Below, one piece after another: positions 10,463 through 22,800 of a stretch of 64,000 nt of DNA. Every line of letters begins with the position of its first letter. Positions within the stretch are counted from its first letter, which is position 1. The translations under genes were made by a program, and so were the position numbers. The DNA lies in NCBI GenBank assembly GCA_949317995.1, contig OX439041.1, positions 47,539,269 to 47,603,268 on the forward strand, written 5' to 3'. This DNA comes from Acholoe squamosa. Lineage: Eukaryota; Annelida; Polychaeta; Phyllodocida; Polynoidae. Under the pieces are notes generated by a model. That model searched no databases, was not told where the DNA came from, and saw only the letters and a list, made by a program, of their open reading frames with translations.

Positions 10463-12162
10463 TCAGCCTTCAGGGTGGAATGTGATATTAACAGAGACAT
10501 TGCCAGAGATATGAGGTCCGGCGAACATGCCTGTGGCAGCTGCAGCCATACCGGCCACGTTCGGAGGTAGTGCCGGGGATGAAGTCCAGGAGGCCCGGTC
10601 ACCTTCTGCTGGAGAGGCGGTCTCTTGTCTGTGGGTAGAGGCTGGGATAAGTGCATCAGTACGGGGCCTCTTCTGGCCGGTGGCTATCATAGACATTGAT
10701 TTCTGCTGACCCTTAGAAGCTATAGCATATTCATTGAGAGAGTTCACCCGTTTATGGCCAGTGAGCTGCACGCATGAGGTTGATGGTATATCAGCTTCAA
10801 TTAAATTCTGACAGGTGGTTCTATGCAGGCTGTGATTTGTCAGCTTTCCCTTCAGTCCACCACGTTCAGCAACCCCGGGGACCACTTTGGAGAGCATATT
10901 AATGCCCATGGGGCTATTCTTGTACCATACACTATCTTCAGGTTTTGTATCAACCTTTGGGGTCAAGTAGAACGGTGAATCTGCCTTTTTCATTTTGTGT
11001 GGCCTCTGGCGGCTCTCATGACAGCCTCTGAAGCCGAAACCTTGTGTAAAAAAAAGAAAAGTGTATCCTGCAATGTACACCCATCCCTACCCCCTAAAGC
11101 ACCTGTAGACCACAGTTGTTCCATCTGTACTGGATCAAAAGCCTCAGACCGGTTAGGTCTCCCTCCCAGACCTTGTCCCTTAAGCTGTTTCCTACAGCTT
11201 GCCAACACTGCACAAGCTCCCTCGAATTTGTCATCTTTATGCAGATCCCAAGCATAATGGTTAAATTGTCACGTAGGTGCCTAAAAAAATCAATAAAATT
11301 GGTTTAAAATTGTGTGTAAAAATAATAATCAAACGCCCAAAAAATGTGGTTGAAAAGGGGGAAAATTAGAATTTTAAAGGACCTAGAACAGTCAGTATAA
11401 TGACAATAATGGTAGGCCTAATAATAATCAAATATACATTTTTTTTTTATTAAAAAAAAAAATACTCACCTACCCAGGCCTCTGTATATAGAAGTTAGGG
11501 TATCAGGCTCGTAGGGCGTACCATCAAGTCTGCATGCCGACAGCAGGTAATTAGATATGTAGTTTGCAAGGACTCCTGCTTCTATGCCCCACATTTGTCT
11601 TGTCTCCATAAACTTCACTTTAATGTACTCAGGGAATTTATTGACAATCTGAAAAATTAAAATAATGCTGAATAAGTGTCTGTGGTAGCCATATATATTT
11701 CCTGTAGGTTAAAAACAGTTTTTTTTGGGGGGGCGGGTGATGTAATTCATTTATTTCATCATTTTTTTTACATTTATTTTGGACGATTTCTTTTTTTTTT
11801 TTGTAACAATTTTTTCTATTTTATCTAGAGGATTTATTATTATCACTCACCTGGCGGGTTCTTTTGACAGTGTTGGCACTTTTCTGTGCCTCCACATAAT
11901 TCTCTAGTTGTTCGTCATTGAGTACATCTCCCTCAGCTCCACAGGGGGCCTGGTGGGGGGGGGGGCTGTAGAAGTGGGGGGGGGGGGCCTTCCCTTTCCT
12001 GCTTTTGGCTCTACAGTCCTCGTTAGGGATGAGATCTGGTCCTGTATAGTCATTCCCTTGAAAATCAGTTTGTAGCTTCTGCATTTCCTCAACAGTGGGT
12101 AGGACATCGTCTTTTTGGTCGTCTATAGCAACACCACAGTCCACTACTTCCATATGGGACAT
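10463..12162 (-). pseudogene. Decayed Crypton-type tyrosine recombinase (DUF3504-like)
   Basis: Three exons are visible on the minus strand. Exon 1 (12162-11851) is acidic and Pro-rich and ends in DEQLENYVEAQKSANTVKR, typical of the start of the DNA-binding arm. Exon 2 (11648-11470) contains ANYISNYLL and DGTPYEPDTLTSIYRGL, the conserved N-terminal block. Exon 3 (11280-10463) has RKQLKGQGLGGRPNRSE, LWSTGALG, FGFRGCHESR and LTGHKRVNSLNEYA, with the presumed nucleophile Tyr. Splice sites have GT/AG and compatible phases. Two shifts break exon 3, one near 11260 and one at the A-run near 11046-11058. The usual H-x-x-R reads NHSLHR: the Arg position is His, as a CpG-to-TpG change would give. Cryptons are DNA transposons using a tyrosine recombinase. 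A host-adopted relative is possible, but the shifts argue it is dead. Confidence 0.75.
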
Positions 12163-13165
12163 ATCAACGAACTTACCCAGTTTGCTATACAGTATCGTAT
12201 GGGGGGTGTAATAATCACTGTAGCCTCACTGTCAGTGACACTGTCGTCACTGTGACTGTGTGAGGGTCTCAGCCATGGAAATACCTTTTCACTATATTTT
12301 AATGTAGCATGGCATGCCATAACTAGTGTGCCCTGGAGGTATAGAGCAAAAATCTCACGTATATCTTTAGGGACAATCTCAATTTACAACATATAAAAAA
12401 ACAACCCCTGCGCATCGATCACGAAAATCTGGAATGCTGGCCATAAATGTAGGCCCTACAGACACCTGCATAATTCATTTTATATCATATGAATAAGTAC
12501 AAAATTAGCTAACTATTTTATCCACCCAGAACTCATGTAGTATTCAGTGCGGAGGTCTTCTGTCGGTAAGGATGTACTGAGTGACCCCGGGGCTTCCCTA
12601 TGTAAGACCTGAAGGGACAGGTGTGCTTTTGAGGTTTTCAAAAAATCACTTTTTTATGTCCTTGAGTGTGTTTCACATCTGAATATTGACTTTCATTGCC
12701 TTGGAGAAGCTCTGTCTTCTAATTCGTACAGACGGTAACCACGTAACCTGGTAAGTCGCCAAGGTAACGTGTCACATGCGCACGGCCCGCGCCATATTGT
12801 GCGGGGGACAGATTTGTAGATGCTTCAGTACAGCTCGCAATAATCGATGGCTAAATTCTCCAAAATTAGAAATCTGATGACTTTTCCATCTACACAGTAT
12901 AGTCTAAAGACAGAGAAAATGAAATCCTTTGAACCAATAAGAGATAAGATCATTACCATGGCTGTAATACGTAGTTAAAATATGCGCCGGCCGTCAGTGT
13001 AGCCATTTTATTATGCTACGTAAAGGGGAGCGCAGAGCAGCAGTTTGTCCCCGGCGCCCTCGGCGCAGACGTCGGAGTAACGGTACTTTTCGGCTCAACG
13101 AATAAACCAGCTTCTACAGGTCAGACACCCAGCAGAGCAAGTGTCATTTTCAAATCATACAGGGG
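12163..13165. other. Spacer with a CpG-rich, promoter-like patch
   Basis: No gene is recognised. About 12720-13110 is richer in CpG than its surroundings (CACGGCCCGCGCC, GCGCCGGCCGTCAG, CTCGGCGCAGACGTCGGAG) and could be a promoter, either of the Crypton-like gene on the minus strand or of a plus-strand transcript. Confidence 0.3.
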
Positions 13166-14319
13166 TGTTCAATCAGAATAGCCCAGAATCTTCTTTTTTT
13201 TTTTTTTTTTTTGAATCGTTTATTTTTTCAGGCCAGGGGTTACCTGGACCGATCTGCCTGGTGGGTACCATGCTGCGTACCCGGCTTTGCTTTGTGCTTT
13301 ATACTGTAACAGTTTCTCTCGCACTTTACCTATCTTTCTAGCACTATATTTAAATAAGGGAAACAAAAGTAAGGATGAGACCATCCACAGGACTGTACAG
13401 CAAGGTTAATTGTTAAGTCATGTTCTTAGGCAGTTCTCCTAGCATTAGCCAGGGTCTGGTTTCCCCACTCAAATACTCCGCGTCCCTCACTGACTAGCAG
13501 ATTGGTTCACAACTTTACCAACTAGTTCCTGTTAACGAGGGCATCGCCATTGACAATAGCTCTGTCCACCCTGTCAATACTGTTGATTGTTTTCGCACGA
13601 CTATTGGTACTTTGTATATTAGTTCTTTGCCTTCAGTACTTTTTACTCTTTACCTCTTACAGGGCTCGACAAATCAGTTTGAAGACTGTCTGCCCACTGG
13701 GCACAAGGGCAAAAAAAAAGTTGTGCCCAATAGGCAAGGTCGGTGCCCAACACCTTTGGTTTCTATACTCAAAATTAAATATTTAGATAAATGGAACACA
13801 CATAGTTTTAAGATGGCTTGAGTAGCTTTTGGACAGCTGTGCCCATTGGGCACAACTTGGATTTTTTTTGTGCCCAGTGAATTTTCTTTGAGTCACGGGC
13901 ATTGGGCACAGGGATTTGTCGAGCCCTGTCTTAGGATCCTCTCCATTGACAACAGGAGGCTCCCTGCCCTTACTCATTAGCTCGCTCACATAAGTCACTA
14001 CCTGGGGTATCCATTGACAACAGACACCCTTCACCTCTGACTTTATTCTATTGAGCTTTTACCTGTGTACTGAAGGCATGAATGATCATTTTCCCATGAA
14101 TCATAGAAGTATTTGATGAGCGTGCTTAGTATTTCCTTTTTGAAGGCCCCGTTATCTACTGTCCATCTTATCTCAGGCTCCAGGCTGTTCCACCTGGAGA
14201 AGGCCTGATAGGATGGGTTCCTTATGAGGCTTGTGAGTTTTGGTTGTTGCTGCATAATTATGGGCGCTCTCGTGGCTCTAGTGCCGAGGTAGGGCAACAT
14301 GTCAAGTTTCCCAATGAAG
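13166..14319 (-). mobile_element. LINE, 5'-truncated copy A (3' end of ORF2 and 3' UTR)
   Basis: On the minus strand, 14319-14043 encodes the C-terminus of a LINE ORF2 (GKLDMLPYLGTRATRAPI, PSYQAFSRWNSLEPEIRW, YFYDSWENDH), followed by a 3' UTR ending at 13166. It matches copy B (15597-16742) with only about ten substitutions plus a length change in a poly(T) run, so both are young. Sequence outside the shared segment differs at both ends, as expected for independent truncated insertions. An hAT-like MITE is embedded in the UTR. Confidence 0.7.
13660..13928. mobile_element. hAT-like MITE inside LINE copy A
   Basis: The 269-bp element has inverted ends CAGGGCTCGACAAATC / GATTTGTCGAGCCCTG and a perfect 5-bp duplication TCTTA (13655-13659, 13929-13933). 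The interior repeats TTGTGCCCAATGGGCAC-like blocks. CAGGG-type ends fit hAT elements, though 5 bp is shorter than the usual 8. The same element sits at the same place in LINE copy B. Confidence 0.8.
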
Positions 14320-14485
14320 TGTTTTACGAGCCCCAACCCTGCCAATACAATGAAAAATATGGTCTGAAAATTCCAGAGGCTATATTCTGCAGTAGACACC
14401 CCATTTTCTATGAACCTACCTCCATTGTTATAGGTTATTTGGGTCAAATATAGAAAATAGGCAAATTTGGCATTAAAGATTGCTA

Positions 14486-14777
14486 CCGTAATCTCTCGCG
14501 TATGAGGCACACCTCGCGTATAAGGCACACCTAGAGTTGAAGAATATTGTCAAAAAAATCAAAAAATCATAACTTTGGTTCTACTGAATGGATTTTCAAA
14601 ATTCAAAAAGCTATGTGTAGCTAGGGCCCCTAACACCCCCTTGAATCCCCCTATGTTATTTTTTTGAGTTAGGGGGAGTGTAACATGTCAAAATAAACCT
14701 CTTGGTGTCCCCCTTGTGGATCCAGGAAGAACTAAAACCCCTTGTATAAGACGCGCCTTATACGCGGGAGATTACAG
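14486..14777. mobile_element. MITE, CCGTAATCTC family, copy 3
   Basis: Inverted ends CCGTAATCTCTCGCG / CGCGGGAGATTACAG, flanked by TA (14484-14485, 14778-14779). The interior matches the copy at 3265-3573. Confidence 0.8.
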
Positions 14778-14969
14778 TACCCAAAAGTGAGATTTTAGCA
14801 ATTTTCAAGTGATATTACACACCACAGATGTCTGAATCGTGCTAAATCTTACATAACTAATGGAAACCAATAAAAAAAAAAGAGCCTTTACAAAAATCTC
14901 CCAGGCTTTTTAATTAAAAAAACTCTTTCTGCTGCAGGTCTCTACTAATCCTTGGAATATTGAAATGAA

Positions 14970-15231
14970 TCTCAGACCCCTCCCTAGCGGGGGGATGGGG
15001 CTAAACAAATTTTGAACACTCTTGAGGGGGGGGGCTAAAAACATTTATCCTCTTTTTAGAAAGCCAGCGCGCTACTATACATCAAAGAGGGGCACCTAAA
15101 TTCCCTGCGCCTCCAGTGCGGGGAGGGGGGCGCAACAAATTATGACTAGCATCGTAGGGGGGGGCATAAAAAGTTACCACACGTACGCACGAAAACCCAC
15201 CACTCTCTGTTGATAAATTATAACCATTCCC
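14970..15231. mobile_element. Harbinger-like G-tract MITE, one end intact
   Basis: Family interior (CCTCTTTTTAGAAAG, CATCAAAGAGGGGC, GGGGGGCGCAAC) with one recognisable end, TTGATAAATTATAACCATTCC. The left end is eroded or truncated. Confidence 0.7.
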
Positions 15232-15596
15232 CTCTCGACTGGTTTTGAATTTTGGGGTTGACCACTGATACTGATCCATTCATGTGACCAGGGTCAAATA
15301 AAAAACGTTTCAAAAAACATTGTCTTGCTGCCCAACACAGGTCTTTTAGCGCCTCCCACGCCGCGTAGTGGCGGCACCGCCAAGCGGTATGGGAGTGCGC
15401 TATGATGATTGCATTTGCCCCATATGATGAGGTCTCACAATACAAAATTACTGAATAGAGAAATTGATAATTGTGAAATCTTCTTTATGTCTGCTTTTAT
15501 GAGACGTCACATGTCATCAAACAGCTGGTATACCGACATTAACGGTGGGAGGCGTTTTTTTTTTACGCGGTCACAACCGCATTTCTTGTTCAATCA

Positions 15597-17560
15597 GAAT
15601 AGCCCAGAATCTTTTTTTTTTTTTTTTTTTTTGAATCGTTGTTTATTTTTTCAGGCCAGGGGTTACCTGGACCGATCTGCCTGGTGGGTACCATGCTGCG
15701 TACCCGGCTTTGCTTTGTGCTTTATACTGTAACAGTTTCTCTCGCACTTTACCTATCTTTCTAGCACTATATTTAAATAAGGGAAACAAAAGTAAGGATG
15801 AGACCATCCACAGGACTGTACAGCAAGGTTAATTGTTAAGTCATGTTCTTAGGCAGTTCTCCTAGCATTAGCCAGGGTCTGGTTTCCCCACTCAAATACT
15901 CCGCGTCCCTCACTGACTAGCAGATTGGTTCACAACTTTACCAACTAGTTCCTGTTAACGAGGGCATCGCCATTGACAATAGCTCTGTCCACCCTGTCAA
16001 TACTGTTGATTGTTTTCGCACGACTATTGGTACTTTGTATATTAGTTCTTTGCCTTCAGTACTTTTTACTCTTTACCTCTTACAGGGCTCGACAAATCAG
16101 TTTGAAGACTGTCTGCCCACTGGGCACAAGGGCAAAAAAAAAGTTGTGCCCAATAGGCAAGGTCGGTGCCCAACACCTTTGGTTTCTATACTCAAAATTA
16201 AATATTTAGATAATTGGAACACACATAGTTTTAAGATGGCTTGAGTAGCTTTTGGACAGCTGTGCCCATTGGGCACAACTTGGATTTTTTTTGTGCCCAG
16301 TGAATTTTCTTTGAGTCACGGGCATTGGGCACAGGGATTTGTCGAGCCCTGTCTTAGGATCCTCTCCATTGACAACAGGAGGCTCCCTGCCCTTACTCAT
16401 TAGCTCACTCACATAAGTCACTACCTGGGGTATCCATTGACAACAGACACCCTTCACCTCTGACTTTATTCTATCGAGCTTTTACCTGTATACTGAAGGC
16501 GTGAATGATCATTTTCCCATGAATCATAGAAGTATTTGATGAGCGTGCTTAGTATTACCTTTTTGAAGGCCCCGTTATCTAATGTCCATCTTATCTCAGG
16601 CTCCAGGCTGTTCCACCTGGAGAAGGCCTGATAGGATGGGTTCCTTATGAGGCTTGTGAGTTTTGGTTGTTGCTGCATAATTATGGGCGCTCTCATGGCT
16701 CTAGTGCCGAGGTAGGGCAACATGTCGAGTTTCCCAATGAAGATTTGCCTATGGCAGGATGTGATTTGCAAGTAAATTCTTCTTAGGTCAAGCGGGAGTA
16801 ATTTGCAGCACTTGTGTAAGTCTTTCACATGTACTTGCTGCGCTTGCCTCACACCAAAGCATAATCGGAGGGCCGTGTTTTGCAGTACCTGTAATTGGTC
16901 ATGTTGGTTCACATTGATCCCTGTGCGGAAGATGCTGCCGTAGTCCATATATGGGAGAAGCATGGTCTTATAAATCAGTAGCGCCATGCTTGTGTCTATG
17001 CAGGCTCGCCCCCTCCAGCCCGACAGAGTACGGGCTGGCTTCAGACCTTCATCTGGGTAGATTGTCGCCCAGGCGGCGAAGCTCACTCCCCAAGCAGATG
17101 CTTGACTTAAGGAGTGACCCAACATCAGCTTAGGGAGTGAATACACATCCCAGATCAATCAGATTCTTATCTAGATCAAAGAGGGTAATTAAGTAATAAA
17201 CTAGAATACACATCCAGTGGAAAATAGAGCTGACCCCAGGCTTTTGAACTGAGTATCAATAGACGCTGGCCGAGGCTGGTGTCTATGAAGATTCTAATAC
17301 ATCTGAACATCCACAGCTTATGGTTCACTGATTGCACCATTCGCTTGAACTGGTCTTGATAGCTTAGGTTCTTGTCCATGTCTATTCCTAGGTATTTTTA
17401 GGAGTCAGTGCTCTCCAGATTTTCGCCTTTGAGTTTCAGTTGCAACTGGTCTCCTCCCTCTGTGTGTGAGATCAGCATAGATTTCCACTTGTTCGGGTTG
17501 ATAGTCAGTTTGTTGGCCACACACCATTTGTCTAAGGTGTCTGTCCAAGGAGGGGGTCCT
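15597..17560 (-). mobile_element. LINE, 5'-truncated copy B (RT C-terminal part and 3' UTR)
   Basis: Minus-strand remnants of a non-LTR retrotransposon ORF2. Near 17550-17380 the peptide WCVANKLTINPNKWKSMLI and then KYLGIDMDKNLSYQDQ mark the end of the reverse transcriptase palm and thumb region. A 230-codon open stretch at 17158-16466 follows (PYMDYGSIFRTGINVNQHDQ, LQNTALRLCFG), ending GKSSIE. The 3' UTR runs to 15597 and carries the hAT-like MITE. There is a stop near 17400 and a break between 17176 and 17158, so the copy is dead. The endonuclease and RT catalytic core are absent. The pattern suggests the Jockey/CR1/L2 group; the clade is not resolved. Confidence 0.75.
16083..16351. mobile_element. 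hAT-like MITE inside LINE copy B
   Basis: Same 269-bp element, same TCTTA duplication (16078-16082, 16352-16356) and same position in the LINE 3' UTR as 13660-13928. It was therefore copied along with the LINE or by a duplication. Confidence 0.8.
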
Positions 17561-17590
17561 GGTGAAAATGCAAGAATATCAAAAACTTAT

Positions 17591-17750
17591 AGGGCCATCC
17601 ACAAATGACGTCATGCTGGAGGGGGCTGGGGTGTCTGGCCTGGCATGATAATTTTCCATATACCTTAAGCTTTGAAAATTGGCAAAAAAATATGACGAGG
17701 GGGGGTCAAAAGTGGTCAAATTCTGTATGACGTCATTTATGAATGGCCTC
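17591..17750. mobile_element. MITE with TGACGTCA palindromes in both ends
   Basis: Inverted ends GGGCCATCCACAAATGACGT / ACGTCATTTATGAATGGCCTC flanked by TA (17589-17590, 17751-17752), so Tc1/mariner-like. Each end contains the perfect CRE octamer TGACGTCA. The interior is non-coding. Confidence 0.75.
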
Positions 17751-17805
17751 TATCCCACAGCCATCTTTTAGTAGTCATAAGGAACTATGGCTTTTTTTTC
17801 TTTGT

Positions 17806-18010
17806 AGATCATTTGGATTTATGGTGTTAATGTCAATAGTTTTTCTATAGGAGGTGATTGTGTACAGGCTGTCTGAGGGTGTTTTCACAGAGAATAATAA
17901 AAAATCACACCTGACATCTTCAATATGAATGGTCATGAATCATTGAATACTCAGTGGATGTTAATGCTGTTAGGTTTTCCTTGTAGGAAGACTGTATCAT
18001 CACATCATTG
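17806..18010. repeat. Dispersed repeat, copy 2 (inverted relative to 3628-3835)
   Basis: Complement of the repeat at 3628-3835, with shared GGAGGTGATTGTGTACAGGC and GACATCTTCAATATGAATGG-type blocks. No ends or coding capacity are defined. Confidence 0.6.
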
Positions 18011-18898
18011 ATTTATTTTAGAGATTCTGTGACGTTTTTCCATCCACAGTCATTGAAAGTACTATTGGACAGAATTTAGGGCCTTGATATAATTAGCATT
18101 TAAAATAATGATATAACATTGCCATTACAAGTTTCTATGGCGTAGGGACAGTGTCATTAGGGTTGCTAACCTTTCAAATTATATAAAAAGAGAGGGATAT
18201 TGGAACTCGCCAATAAAATTACAATATCTTTATTGCATTAGTGACTCCATCGTTGACATGATTAATCTGCTATGAGCAGTACATGCTATTGCTTTAAATG
18301 GAATTAATAAACATTATGATGAGACAAGCTTTATACACTGAGTTTCCACATTGGCCTTACCTCCTAAGATATACAGAATCCATCACTGCTCCTTAGTAAA
18401 GGGGTTGATACTACTATGTACTACATGGTCTCTCAGAGCTACACCACTGGTGTGTGTAGTTTTCCTCCTCTCTGATAAGGACACCCGGCTGTCTATTGTG
18501 TTTACTATTTATAATGCTACAGTGAGGGACTGGAGGATATCTATGGTTTTGGTTTCATAACACTATCCAATCCTTGGGATACCATGCTGGAGGACCCTCC
18601 ATGGCAATAACTATCCTATGTAATGGAGCATTATTATGAAGTACACGATTCTATTACAATCATAGGTTTGAAATAGACTATTAATGTTGGGCTATTATTT
18701 ATCATATTCTATATTCTAACAATATCATCATGGTTTGCATTGCATCTAAATCTGTCAAAATGTCCTGTCAAATTGTCTAACAAATTACAAAACTCCGTCG
18801 AACTGGCAGATCTGGCAAACTGCGGCTCGACTTGTCCCACAACCTTGGTTTCGGTTCAATGTAAAGTGAGTTTGTGCATGCCCAATACACATTCAGCA
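18011..18898. other. Spacer with no recognised feature
   Basis: AT-rich DNA with only short frames that resemble nothing known to me. Confidence 0.4.
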
Positions 18899-18985
18899 AG
18901 TGGTCATTTTTTATCAACCTGGGATGGTGGGGGGGGGGGGATTGAGAGCGGGACAAAAAAAGTCAAATACCCCAAGAGGGGTTAG
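18899..18985. mobile_element. Harbinger-like G-tract MITE, fragment
   Basis: The left end of the family (AGTGGTCATTTTTTATCAACC) with a G-run and TCAAATACCCCAAGAGGGG. The rest is missing. Confidence 0.5.
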
Positions 18986-19869
18986 GCAAGGAAGGAAAAT
19001 CTCCCTGTTCTTTAGGTTCTTATCTATGAGCTGAATGGGTAATGTTTGAATGTATGTACCAAAGTTATGCATTATGCAGTTCATTACATAAAAATCAGTG
19101 GTTGGCGAATGGCATACCACAAGTTCCGAAAGGCATACAGAAAGTTGTGGTATGCCATATACATGTAGCATGTAAGCCTTTTGAACCCCTGCATAATGGA
19201 GGTAAAATCAACCAAACCGAACCAAATTGGCAAATGCGTGTGCACATTCAAAGTCAGTTTGACGATGATCCTAAATGTCCACATATCATAAATCATGATC
19301 TTTGCCATCGTATGGAACTGGTGTTCATGGCAAGCCATAGAATAATATGAACTTTGAATGGATCCCCTAGTACTGAAGTATAAAAGAACTGTCCCCTGGA
19401 GAAGTAGGGTGTAGCTTTACAATACAGACTTGCTAGGTGCATTAGTTACCCCCAGAACAAATTAAATTGAATTAACGTGACAGGGGGCCAGGGCCTATAT
19501 TGTCTATAGAAGGGGTGGAGGTGGGGACATGGTAATTTCTTGAATCTTGCCATTTAATTTCATTGAGTTAACACCAAATACTTTACTTTTTTCAGGTGAG
19601 ATTTGAATGCGGGTGGACAAGTTGGATGTCTGAAATGGCCTGGCCTACCTGATACCATGATTTAGTCATTCAATAGCTCTATGCCTTCGAATGGCTGAGC
19701 ATATCATTTTGTAGGCATACTCATTTCATTTATAACGTTAAACCGCCATACCCTCATGCTGTATTCCTATAGAACCTGCTGCTTAGGGTAACAGTAGACC
19801 TACTTTAGCGGACATAAATACTACTGGTACCGTAGCAGTGTTATAGTGATAGCCACCTCAGGGACAGCC
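18986..19869. other. Region upstream of SIRT4
   Basis: No coding sequence is recognised. An acceptor-like TTTTTTCAG at about 19588-19596 could join a 5' untranslated exon to the SIRT4 coding exon. No CpG-rich promoter is seen next to the gene. Confidence 0.3.
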
Positions 19870-22800
19870 ATGTGTACACATACACTCAAGTCACTTCTCC
19901 TTTTGAGAAGAAAATCATGTCTATTCCAAAAGAAACTGCTCAAACTGAGCCAGCTGAACCAAGCAGCTCACCGAAGCAGTGCATTGAGAGCCACCCTCAA
20001 TTTCGTACCTGCTCACCGGGATCCAGAACAAGGAGAAGTGGAACAGCTTCAACACTTTGTCTCTGATGCCAGGCGCTTGCTGGTCCTTACTGGTGCTGGA
20101 TTGTCCACAGAGAGTGGCATTCCAGACTATCGTTCAGAGGGTGTCGGTTTGTATGCGCGGACTACACATCGGCCAATGCAGTACCAGGAGTTCATCAAAA
20201 GCGAGGCAGCCAGGCAGCGATACTGGGCGAGGAACTTTGTTGGTTGGCCGCAGTTCTCATCATTTCACCCTAATATGTCACACTTTGTATTGCGGGAGTG
20301 GGAGCAGCGAGGGAAGCTGGTGGGTCTGGTGACGCAGAACGTGGATGCGTTGCATACCAAGGCAGGATGTAAAGATGTTATCGAACTTCACGGCTGTTCT
20401 CACAGAGTTGTAAGTTCAAGTTACAGACATTTTAAGTTAATGAAGATGTTATACAATTGAAGTAGTCCAGAATTGAACAGGGAGAAGGTATTGTGAAGTT
20501 ATTGATAAAAAAACTAAAACCCTGCGTAGAAGCCGCGCCCTGAGTTCAGGGCTTTGTTATGAGCAACACCAGGGGTCTGAAAAGGTTCCCATTTCTTCCT
20601 TTAGTCTATATAAGTAAAACCCCGCATATAAGCCACACCCTGAGTTCATGACAATGCTATAAGCCGCACCAGGGGCTTAAAATGTTCGATTAACCGCATC
20701 TAATATGCAGGGTTTTACGGTGAGTCTTAAAGCTGCTACAAGATCTCAAATATATGGATCTTTCACTTTGTGCATGTCTATCATCACAGTACTTGTTAAA
20801 GTGTTCTGGTAAAATCTCAATCTATTTCATAAGTTCTAACCATGCTAAATTTAAGCATATATATCTGTTTGAAAATAAAATGCTTCCATCATTTTATCCA
20901 GTCTTGATTGCACCAGCACGGTGGCACCATCTGAAGCCATACAGCCAAGTTTTATTACCTATTGGTGGTTACTTTGATTTGGATGTGTGACAGGGTAGCA
21001 GGCAAGTGGATAGGTGTCGGACACGCTATTTGCGCTTGTGTCAGCTTATTACCTGTGTTTGCCCACTACCAGCTACCTCCTCATTTGCATATTTGGCTAT
21101 GAAACTTACTACCCTGTCCGACCGCCAGATCTTCCGGGGTAGCAGGCCAGTCAGTGCTGCCACCTGGAGGCTGAGACCATTACCAATTAACCAAGTGGTT
21201 TCCCTCCCCACCAAAGGGCCAAACTGATGTCCTGTATTGTGCATACAATGGGCCAGCTATTACCAGAATAAATTGCACCCTATTACATATGGAGCAGTAT
21301 ACAATTCTGTGATAAACATATCAGAAAAGGCTATACCAGATTTTATATCAGCTTTAATAACTAAATCAATAAAAGTAAAGTAAATACTGGGCCAAATACT
21401 GCATAAAGTTAGTTACCGGTAGTCAGTTACCGGTAGTCCAAGTAAGTTATATTTCTAATTAGTGTTTTCTAGGCTTGTTTATTAGGCTTATGGTTGCTTT
21501 GGTTTACATGATGTTTTCTTATTCCAGAGATGCATGACATGCCATGTGCTAACGCCCCGGACTGAACTACAGACACGCTTCATGTTGGCTAACCCAACAT
21601 GGAAGATTGTAGAAATGCCACTAGCGCCTGATGGTGATGTCTTTCTTGATGATGAACAGGTCAAAGATTTCAAGGTCAGTTCGACATAAATTATGTAGCG
21701 TATGTAAACTTTTATTTTCACCATGCTTTGATAATTAGTGTAGATATATAATGGTACAATGTTGTAGGGATGATCGCCTCTTCCAGCCAGTAATATCAAG
21801 TTTAATCTATTTCACAAAAAAACCAGAGAGATATTCTCGATTTAGTGCGGTCAGCAATGTTTATTTCAATAAAGTGTACATATAGTGGTCAATCAATTCG
21901 AACTAAAGTTACTGAGGAGGTTCAGTGTATGAGGTCTTACCTCAACGAGAGCTAAGGCTTGACTAACTCCTTACCCGGCCTCTATGTAGAAAATAATGCT
22001 CTCGGAGTCTCCTATGTCGTGTTTATATTTGATTCAGGTCCCCCCATGCTCAGCCTGTGGTGGAGTGCTCATCCCAGACGTTACATTTTTCGGGGACAGC
22101 GTCCCACGGACCAAGGTGAACAAGGTGTTTGGGATGGTGGATGCATCCAATGCGCTCCTCGTCTGTGGCTCCTCTCTGTATGTGAGTAGACTTCCTGGAA
22201 GTTTTATTCATTTGTACAATTGTATACATGCCTGCTGTTAGACGGTTTCCCCATTTACCAAATCTTTAGTCAGAGCTTGAATATGGAAGTCAATGGCCTG
22301 TTATCCTGTACATATTGCAGGTTGGCGAAGCACATACTCACAGTACTGATTTGATCACGTTCAGTGCCCCCTCCCCCTCCTCGTCCTTGGTCCACTCCTT
22401 TTAAGCATTATGTTATCCTGTATGGCGAATAAAGATGAGAAATAGCCTCTCACTTAGAAGACAGAAAGAGGTCCTTCTGGATCCGGCCCAGTATGTAGTC
22501 ATACTCCATGTGCTCTATAAATGAAGAAACAAAAATTATCCAGTTGCCATATGCCACTGAAGGACTGATTTGTTACTGAAGTACATGTATTTATAAGTCA
22601 AGCATTGTATACTTTACCTCTTATTTTCATCATATAGGATCATATACATTCTGTAAGTCGATATGTACAACTACCCCCTGTAATTCTCTTGATGAAAGCT
22701 TTCTTAAATGAATTACAACTACTGACTTGTCCCCCACCATTTTACCCTTTCAGGTTTACTCAGGATACAGGTTCGTTTTACGGGCAGTAGAAAGGAAAAT

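Noticed and set aside
20990-21120. Possible small TIR element with ACAGGGTAG / CTACCCTGT in SIRT4 intron 1
   Set aside because: Only nine bases match at the ends and no target duplication or second copy is seen.
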